Source: Ascaphus truei (taxonomy: Eukaryota > Chordata > Amphibia > Anura > Ascaphidae). Taken from it: a stretch of DNA of 64,000 nucleotides. Below, in pieces: positions 56,314 to 64,000 of this stretch. The stretch spans positions 118,004,280 through 118,068,279 of the forward strand of contig CM071571.1 in NCBI GenBank assembly GCA_036426205.1, written 5' to 3'. Positions within the stretch are counted from its first letter, which is position 1. The number at the start of each line of letters is the position of its first letter. The notes under the pieces were generated by a model, which was given only the letters and a program-made list of their open reading frames with translations, searched no databases and was not told the origin of the DNA. Both the position numbers and the translations under genes were made by a program.

Positions 56314-57655
56314 CTGCAGAATTGTATTTGAAATACATTAAGACGTTGCCGAAAAATGTAGCTAGTCAAATGCAATAATGTAAATCAAGCTTAATGTAGA
56401 TTTGTAGCACTTTATCATCTACAAGAGAAGTGGTTATTATTTCCAAGATAAGTTACATATGTAAATAAGGGCGTCGACTCATTCATATACAAAACTTTAA
56501 AACTAGAGTTTCATTTAGTATTTTTCTCTGGTAGGGCATATCAAATCCTTTCTTTCATCTATTTATTTTTCATATTCAATGGATTCATCAATTTTTTGCT
56601 CCCAGTCAGATTATGTTTGTTCTATGTTTGTTCTATATAACTGGGATTAAAATAAATAGTAAAACCCATACAGACTCAACTTGTATTTCTAAGCCATATC
56701 TTTGACACCAGCAATTCAGAAGTTCCAACTTTTACACTGGGTGTCCTTCTAGAGGCACAATCCCTGCTAGAACCAAAGTAAACAAATTCCAGTGGCATGT
56801 TTAAGGGGTTTCATCTGGGTAATTGATATCTTTATTTACCCACATCTGACACCTATAATAATGTTATCATTTATTTGTTAATGTCAGACTCTGGAGAGGT
56901 TGGATTTCCTCTGGCTACTGCCTTTTCTCTGATGTCACTGTGTGTTCAGCAAGTGCCTCTGCATCCAGTCTCCCACCCCCAGCTTACCTTACCTTTATTG
57001 ATTCTCTGATAAGGAGAGGGGGGGGGGGGGTAAGGCTAAAGAAAACACCTGATTGACAAACATTTAGAGTCCCCTAAGAAATCTAAACTGACGGACTTTG
57101 TGGGATTGCTTGCACCTTTAAAAAGTTAAAACTGCTGCAATAACACTATTGTTGGCTTTTTACAGTATATGCTATCCTGCCATACTGTAGCAAACCAGCT
57201 CACTTAGGGCTCACTAGTAATTCAGGGTAAATATCATGATGTTACCTAAAAGATTAAGGGAAGTTATTTTCCCTGAGCATATCCACAAAGCTCATAATAT
57301 GCAAAACCAACATCCATTTTACAACTCATTAGCCTAGGCTTAACATAACGTTATTGTAGCGTAATATTGCGTTACAGTAGCTTTCAATAACATGATATTG
57401 AGTATTTCCAGGCATTGCTGCCATCCACACCATTGTATAGGTTATTAACTACAGTTAAAAAAGAGAGGTAAGGAGAGGGAAAAAAATGCTGAAAATTACA
57501 TTATGTTAGTTAAATCATACCTAACTGTGGTGTTACACCCATCCAGACCCTATAAACGCCCTATTTCAGGGTCTGGATGTGAGTAGCACCAAGTTTAGGT
57601 ACGTGTATGACCTAACTAAGATATTGTTAAGTACTTATGTTAACCTTAACAGACC

Positions 57656-57657
<2 letters not shown>

Positions 57658-57704
<47 letters not shown>
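57658..57704. repeat. (GT)n(AT)n microsatellite
   Basis: About 15 GT repeats are followed by about 9 AT repeats, adjacent to the palindrome. The reading frames here are low-complexity artefacts. Confidence 0.95.
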
Positions 57705-57707
57705 GTA

Positions 57708-57841
57708 TAAATAAGGTACCATTCATTTTTATGGATGTTAGATACAAAAGAGGTTTTCCCCTTACAGTGCATATATATATATTTATATATATATATAATA
57801 TATATATAGATTATATATATATATATAATATATATATATAT

Positions 57842-57873
<32 letters not shown>

Positions 57874-57939
57874 GCACTGTAAGGGGGAACACCTCTTTTG
57901 TATTTCTAACATCCATAAAAATGAATGGTACCTTATTTA
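57708..57939. repeat. 232-bp AT-rich palindrome in the DCN intron
   Basis: The left arm TAAATAAGGTACCATTCATTTTTATGG...CTTACAGTGCATATATAT is repeated inverted on the right (ATATATATGCACTGTAAG...CCATAAAAATGAATGGTACCTTATTTA). The arms hold about 65 bp of unique sequence with very few mismatches, and the centre is irregular (AT)n, so the whole unit can form a cruciform or hairpin. Confidence 0.93.
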
Positions 57940-58255
57940 GATGAGTTAAAACTGGATTAACATTATGCTGTTCACTTTAGTGTATAAGTGTTACTATTAA
58001 CATAAAATTCATGTAGGTTAACATCACATTAAATAGCTAAATGGAGCCTAGTGAATCTGTCGCTGAGTCCTTTAGTTCAGAATTTCCCTCATTGTCTGTG
58101 GTTGTACCTTTCACTACAGTTTCTACAAGTAGAATGAGAGTGAAAGACTGCCAAATTGTACTCCATAAATGTTTAATTATTATTCCACTGTGGTTCCTTT
58201 TTACCATGAAGTATTTAATTGTGGTACTAAGCAAGAATACTATTACATACTGTAC

Positions 58256-58394
58256 CTGAATGTACTTGTGTTCACCAAGTCCAACAGGCACCTGTGTCAG
58301 AGCATTGTGATCTAAATGCAGTTGCCTTAAATGAGGTACACTTGCTATGGATCCATTTTCAACAGTAGTAATGCTGTTAAAGCTCAAACCTAAT
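58256..58394 (-). CDS. DCN: decorin, penultimate coding exon (46 residues)
   Basis: On the minus strand, acceptor ATTGTATTGCAG at 58395 precedes a 139-bp exon and donor CAG|GTACAG follows. After one base that completes a split codon, it encodes [40 protein letters not shown] and EHKYIQ. These are two leucine-rich repeats (LxxLxLxxN) with the NGS N-glycosylation sequon present in DCN. Length, phases and text match the decorin exon preceding the terminal one. Further upstream exons are not found in the remaining 5.6 kb and must lie beyond the window. The reading frame is intact, and the gene is read from right to left. Confidence 0.97.
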
Positions 58395-60350
58395 CTGCAA
58401 TACAATAATGATTTAAATTGGAATTAGCATGTGCACTGATTTGTAAAAATAATGATAGAAAACCTACATTTGTACATGTATACATTGTAGTTGACAGTAT
58501 ATTAAAACACATCTAGCAGCTTGTTACACCTGTCCGAAAGTGGTGGACAGTTCTAATTTTCCAGCAACATTTAGTTTCTTCTTTACTTGAAGCAGAAGTT
58601 ATATTTTTTTCATAAAATTAAGGTGGTATGATTATATCGGAGACATGACAAAACAATCTTTAAAAATATAATTCATATACTGTAGTTCGTGCAAAATATA
58701 CAGTCTATACAGTAAAGAGGAAGCTGTGTAAAACTGATCAATGATGGATATGCAGACAAATACATTAAGCAGATAAGGAGGAAAAGACAATTATAAACAT
58801 AGAAAGTCATTAAGAAAAACTGCAGCAGAATGGAAGAGATTGATAACAAATAGACAGATGTAGTGATAGTTAATAAGTACAGCAAAGTTATAGTACATGT
58901 ATCTCTGTTGGTCTTGAAAACCATAGATTGGGTGTACTGTAGGTTATAATATTTTTTTCATGGACCAACAAAGGTGTAATTGCATAAACAGATCTTCAGA
59001 AACCTTTACATGTCTTTTTTTTTTTTTATATGTAAGCTCTTAGTTTCAATATTACATCTACTGTATGTACTGTAGAACTATCTTGCTATTTTACTAACAT
59101 GCATCACAATCTACCAATCTCTTTGTTAATAATTGAGTTACTGTATGCCCTCATTGGGCATGCTCACTCATGTTTTATTTTTGGTTTTTATTCTAAAACA
59201 TTGTTCTTTTTACGTGTTTAGGTTTTGATTCTGAGTTGACAGAACCGTTTGGTCTTGGTATAACACTTATTTTTCAAATGATGGACAAATCTAAAACAAA
59301 AAAAGGATAATGCTAAAATAGCAGAGTAACACATAGAAATGCTTAAAGTACGTATGAAATCCTTAACAAACTAGCAGAATAAAATAATATAACTGAAAAT
59401 ATTTAAAATTATGTAAAAACATACAGTATTGTAAGAAAGACCCAAAATGTTAAACTCCACTGGAAAATCCACAGTAGAGATGGGCACTTGACAAGGTGTC
59501 CTGGGTTTGGTACTAAATAATTTGGGGGGTTTTGGTTCTAAAAAAAAAAAAAACTTAACGGTTATAGATTTCATTTTGTATTTGGTTTTGGAATGTAAGG
59601 TTCTGATTTGATACACTCAATTTTGTCCATTTCTACTTGTAATGTGTTTGTATTGCACACTGTCATAGTAAACGTAAACATTCTATAAATGTTTACTGTG
59701 ATAAAGATACTTAACGTGCTATGTGTACAGTATGTGCTTTACTCAAGAGTTGAATGGAAAAAAAAACAATTTTTTTAGCAAGCCTGGAATGTGTTATCTA
59801 AAAAGCCATAGGGTGTCAGGTTGTGTTTGCCTGTGCTTGTTATCAGTCTATTATGACCTCTAGGGTTTGTACATGTTTGAGCACTGTTATCTGAGTCTCT
59901 AGTATTTATACTAGTAGACCTGTCAAAGAGGTAAATGTTTGAGTGCACATACAGTAGGTAGTAATAATGAATCTGTTACAAAAAGATACATTATTCAACT
60001 GTATTCCAGAACACTCAAAGATATTTTTAAAATGTTTCTTGCCAAACTAAGCAATATTGCAGTTAAGCCATGCAATTTTTAATGAACAGAAATCATTGCT
60101 TAGGTGTAATAAATGTAGGTTTGTATGTGTTCATTTAAAAAAAAGATACACTGACCTATCTTTTAGTGTAAATAAAATATTGTGGTGCTTTTAATGACTA
60201 TACGTATAGCACATACTGTACATAATTCAAAGAGTTTTCTTAAAGAGTATTGATTTTAAGTTAAAATCTTCAGAGCCTTTGCCTAAAATGTTGTTTTTTT
60301 GCGCTGCTCACTTTTACGCCAGGGTTCACCAGCCTCTAATACAGTACGTG
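58395..60350 (-). other. DCN: part of DCN intron 6
   Basis: AT-rich with no exon signature. It continues into the LTR element at 60351, which appears to lie in this intron, antisense to DCN. Confidence 0.7.
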
Positions 60351-61899
60351 TGTAAGGGGGTCACCCCCGGTTCCCCTGATTTTCCATAGAAAAGAGCTTT
60401 GCCAAGGACTACAATTCCCAGCAGCCTCAGGGGTCTGCACTTTCACCTTGTCACAGGCAGCATTGAAGCCAATAGAGCTGGCAGATTCTCATGCTGCAGA
60501 GTTGCAACAATGTTGTGTGCAGACAGACAGGGTTTTTTTTCAGTTGGAGCAGGCTAGTCAGTCAGAGACCGGAGCAGCCCAGGGAAGGAGGTAGGGTACA
60601 GGAGTCAGGGCCTCCCTGTACTAGGCCAGCACCCCCAGGGCCCGAGATAGCTCAGCTCCCCAGTAAGGTGAGTGTTGCAGCGGGGCAGCCCTCAGGTTAG
60701 GGACCCTGCCACTTACATTAGTGGGAGCTGGGAAAGGAAGGTTACGAGAGTGGAGTCAGGGAGCTGTGAGGGAAGGAAGGGTGCGGGGAGCGAGTGCAGC
60801 TCCTGCCCCTATAGGTACCCACATACCCACACCCAGGTAGGCCCCACTCCCCACTAGCTTAGTGGGTAAGTACTTAGGGAGGCCCAAGATAGGAACGCTG
60901 CCCTTAGTGTAGAGTGCTGCCTGTCAGAGTCACGGCTGTTAGTGCTGTGAGGTCTGACAGGCAGCACCTTTTTGCGCAGCACTTGCTGCCAGCATCCAGT
61001 GAGCTACAGCTTGCTGCTGTAGGCGCTGGGACTCGTTAGGCATTAATAAGTACAGTCAGGGCTGGGAAGAGTTAGGGGAGTGGGGCAGGTTATTAACCCC
61101 TGTTAGGCCCCTAGGAGTTTTCCCCCAAAGCCACTTTAGGTTGCTGTACTACAGGGACAGGCCCGTAGGTTAGGTTCCTGTCACGTTAGAGCCAGTGTTA
61201 GTTAGGGACTCAGCGGACGCTGCGGTTCCTGTGAAGCGGTTCGGACCCACGTTGGGGTCCCCAGAGACTATTCCAGAGTGAGACCGCCCTGGCGGTCCCG
61301 CGTCCAAAGGAGTCCGGTTGTAGATCAGACGGAACTTCACACGACGGATCCTTTGTGAGCCAGTTGGAGATCCGAGCACGGGGTGCTCGGCAGGTCAATC
61401 TACTACACAAGTGCACCAACGGGCCCATAGTTTATAGTGACTGCGCAGTCACCCATTGATTCTGTCTGCAAGAGTGCGGGACATTGGTGGGTCGTTGGAC
61501 CTGGGTGGGATCACCTGGGTGGTGTTGGGGAAGCGTCCTGCTGGACGTCGCAGTTAGTGTCTCCTCGTGAGGGACACACCGGTTATGTGATACCTGTCAT
61601 GATGTGTTTATTCTGTTCTAACCTAAGTAAATAGTATTAGTTTTATTATATATCTGTGTATGAGTATTGATTGTTGTGATTGTCCTGCGAGGAACCACTC
61701 CCCCTCTGGTGGGAGCCATCGCAGTGGAGGCGCTGAATGGAGTAAGTGGTTACCCCTAGTATAATTGCCCCAGGTTCCCCGTGGCGGAAGCTCAGCCCTC
61801 CTGCGAGCCAACAGGTAATGCACCACACCACAGTAACGTGGTATGTTCCTTGCACCCACATCAGATCTGCGATTGGGGGGGGGGGGAATACCCGTTACA
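60351..61899 (+). repeat. 5' LTR of a second type of LTR retroelement (1549 bp)
   Basis: It begins TGTAAGGGGGTCACCCCC and ends CCCGTTACA directly before a primer-binding site. TG...CA ends, GC-rich U3/R and a poly-G run (61875..61886) are seen. GTGGAGGCGCTG, nearly identical to the primer-site start, also occurs inside at 61725..61736. No 3' LTR is in the window, so the element runs off the right end. Confidence 0.78.
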
Positions 61900-61901
61900 T
61901 T

Positions 61902-61919
61902 TGGAGGCGCTGCGAGATG
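61902..61919 (+). other. primer-binding site, tRNA-Thr-like
   Basis: TGGAGGCGCTGCGAGATG starts three bases after the LTR. From memory the closest tRNA 3' end is tRNA-Thr(UGU) (...CTCGC...GCCTCCA), with a small gap. This contrasts with the self-priming Gypsy element. Confidence 0.6.
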
Positions 61920-61979
61920 ACCTGGGGTGCCCTTTCCTTTTTTTTTTCAAATTGTCCAAGTCCTATTTTTTGTCCCACC

Positions 61980-63200
61980 ATGGTTGTCAAGGTCCGGACA
62001 CGAGGTCCTCGCCTGGGCCTTGAGGATAAATATCTTAGTCCCCGCCGTGTGGTGGCTTTAGAAGGCGTTCCCGCCAATATATCTGAAGATGAGATCTATG
62101 AGCATATGCGTAAAATCCCCGGATGGCAGCACGCTCTCTTATAGACCTAGAGCTAGCTTCCACATCCTCGTGGAGATCGCGGCTTTTTGTCGTGTCATCA
62201 TCGAGGGATATATGCCCGTCCGAGTCACCGTCCACGTATTTATGCCCTGGTGTCCCCCTGTAGGGTTACCCTTGTATAACGCTGACCCCGCGCCATGGCA
62301 ACTTCCTCCCATTGAGATGCGTGCACAGGAAAGTATTGCAACAATCTGTCCGGGTTTGGCGCGAGATCAGAGTCCCTCCCCTGTAGGTGAGTGACTCCGC
62401 TCAGAGCCAGAGCCCCTCCCTGTAGGACTCGCCCTTCCTTCACATTTCACCAGGGGGGAGCAAGCCCTGGGATTTGCAACCATATGTTGAGGCAGTAATA
62501 GACTCTTTTCTTCTCTGAGGATGAGATGATGTATGAGGATGAGAGAGACTGTCAGGACATACACCCCAATGTGTATGTGGCCTGGGCGAGCGCCAGGAAT
62601 AGATGGCCTTATGTTAATGTGCCCCTGCCTGCAAGAAGCCTATGACGAGGGAGCCGACATGTCCCAGTTACCGCTAGACTTCAAGAGACGAGGTAGGCGG
62701 GGAACCGGGTGTACAGTGCTTTAGTCCCACCTGTGACTGTCATAGAGGTGCACTGGCGTGGGAGCCCGAATGTGAATGCTGCGGTGTGGCGGTTCTTGAA
62801 GCCTATTACATACACCCCCAGGCTACGGAGCCAGTTGAGGAAGAAGCGGGGAAGCCGGACCCCTCTGCAAAAGTGAGTGACACTGCTAATCAGTCTGTCC
62901 TAATTCCAGAGGCCTCAGTGACCCTGTGTCCAAAACCAGTTGCAGAACCGGTTCCAGATCCTCTCTCAAAGGGGATGTCCTAGTGGTAGAGCAGAACCTC
63001 CTGCCCAGCCCGCTAAGGAGCCAGCAAACCATTGCGGGAGAAGGACGCGACCGCAGTGGAGGTACCGGAGCACGCCCGCTTCGTACCAACAACCACTGGC
63101 TGTATCGCAGAAGACCCCCGGTTGACTCATTGGTGGAGGATCCTATCGTGATATTCCGCAGGTAAAGAGGTGGGGGAAGTCCCACGTGGCGATGCGTCTA
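61980..63200 (+). pseudogene. gag-like region of the LTR element, decayed
   Basis: An ATG at 61980 opens MVVKVRTRGPRLGLEDKYLS, then VVALEGVPANISEDEIYEHM and KIPGWQHALL before a TAG at 62142. The sense continues after a frame change (FHILVEIAAFCRVIIEGYMP, about 62155..62215). The VxLxGVPxxxxExEIxE..R..PG pattern is like the N-terminus of PNMA/ARC-related Gypsy gags, a weak resemblance only. At 62732..62782 a C-x-C-H...C-x-C-C cluster may be a metal-binding knuckle. Further frames are broken to the window end, and no pol motif is visible before 64000. Confidence 0.55.
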
Positions 63201-64000
63201 CCGGCGAACCACCCCAGCAGTGATACAGAGGAAACAGAGGATCACAGGAGCCTGCTGTGGGCCCTGTTGCCCTAGAGGAGGTGTATCCAGATGTTGCGGA
63301 CCTGCTGTGGGCCGTGTGCTCTACTAAGCGGCCGTCCAGCCTACTACACGAGGTACCATCGTTCTAGAAGAAGGACCGGTACCCTCCCGACACCGGGTGG
63401 GTCGTATGCCCCCGGGTGTTGGGTGTTGTCCTCCAGTGAACCGCATTCTTTCTCCTTGATTCTGTCCCGCAAGGGCTCCCCTTCACCGTCCTGCAGTGTC
63501 CTCCTTCGAAGGTAGCTGTCCCGCATACGAGTGGACCAGTACCTACCGCCTATCGTTCCAGATGAAGAGAAACCCATCGCAAGCCAGCGAGTGGTAAGGA
63601 ACCCCCTGCTCCCCCAGGCTCCGGTGGAGGTGACCGTGAAAAATGCTCCAACTCAACCGTTCATGCGGAGCAGAAGAATGTAGCTGGACAATCCGGTGTC
63701 AGCAACACGTGAACCGAGTGTGAGCCCGTGCGCTCCGACTCAAATGGTCCCAGGACTGCAGATCCAACGCTCCCGAGTTTCAAGCAGTGAGTGGACTGTC
63801 CCAGAAGTGTTGTGGACAGGTCCCAAGACAGCTGAGGTGGGAACTGACAGCGTCCCCGAGGACTGTTGGCCACGGAATCCCGCAGGGTGAGGATCACAAC
63901 CTTTACCGCCTTGCGGGTGAAACAGAGACTTTGAGAAAAGAGACGTTATCCATTTCTCGCTTCCCCCCCAGTGGAAGCCTCCAAGTTCGAGGGACCAAAA
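63201..64000 (+). other. interior of the LTR element, no recognised domain
   Basis: GC-rich sequence with short frames only. It probably continues the decayed gag/pro region; nothing else can be supported. Confidence 0.4.

Larger units (their letters stand above)
56314..58255 (-). other. DCN: DCN last intron (intron 7)
   Basis: 1942 bp, bounded by donor CAG|GTACAG (58255) and acceptor TTCTGCAG (56314). It contains a TG/TA microsatellite and the 232-bp palindrome. Confidence 0.93.

Noticed and set aside
57656..57940. Open frames on both strands rich in I and Y
   Set aside because: They are translations of the GT/AT microsatellite and the AT palindrome.
58041..58259. Plus-strand frame opposite the decorin exon
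   Set aside because: It is the antisense shadow of DCN intron and exon sequence with no features of its own.
58400..60350. A further decorin exon
   Set aside because: No leucine-rich-repeat coding text with splice sites was found on the minus strand. The preceding exon must lie outside the window.

Overview
The window is eukaryotic (vertebrate) genomic DNA with no bacterial-type gene organisation. Two host genes can be recognised, both on the minus strand. At the right are the last two coding exons of decorin (DCN; 58256..58394 and 56119..56313). At the far left is a probable non-coding first exon of lumican (LUM; 1039..1160). DCN followed by LUM on the same strand is the conserved vertebrate order of these small leucine-rich proteoglycan genes, so most of the window is the DCN-LUM intergenic region plus DCN intron 7 and part of intron 6. 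The repeat content (tRNA-headed SINEs ending in a 'gattgtaagctc' module, L2-clade LINEs, chromodomain Ty3/Gypsy elements, long-TIR MITEs) fits an amphibian, most likely a frog. The species assignment is inference.

Layout. 1-4.7 kb: LUM exon 1, AT-rich single-copy-looking DNA and two small TIR elements. 4717-10743: a minus-strand LTR element with a 4-bp target duplication and no recognisable pol. 10.9-12.3 kb: two fold-back/MITE units. 12.98-20.54 kb: an old chromodomain Gypsy element broken by at least four later insertions (an unknown 364-bp repeat, a SINE and two solo LTRs). 20.7-20.95 kb: a 35-bp minisatellite. 22.2-22.7 kb: two head-to-head SINEs. 24.05-28.6 kb: a modular cluster of hairpins, G-rich and GC-rich blocks derived from DNA transposons, enclosing an L1/Tx1-type LINE scrap. 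29.5-30.5 kb: an L2 3' end. 31.7-32.4 kb: a CR1-like tail. 33.1-42.1 kb: an L2-clade LINE split by a nearly intact chromodomain Gypsy element (35167..41080). 43-52.3 kb: scattered MITEs (hAT-, Tc1/mariner- and Harbinger-like), a CR1-like tail and a fold-back element. 52.3-60.35 kb: the DCN 3' region, with a 232-bp AT-rich palindrome in intron 7. 60351-64000: the 5' LTR, primer site and decayed gag of another LTR element inside DCN intron 6.

The most informative system is the Gypsy element at 35167..41080. It carries a TATA-like box, a putative self-primer at the predicted transcript start, and a complementary primer site just after the 5' LTR that overlaps the gag ATG. It also has a GGGAAAC -1 frameshift site in the correct phase, a one-frame pol with a single nonsense codon, and a C-terminal chromodomain. 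The same TATA-to-primer spacing (31 bp) recurs in the LTR of the older copy and in a solo LTR of a third family. All elements are annotated as found; none looks intact and functional.
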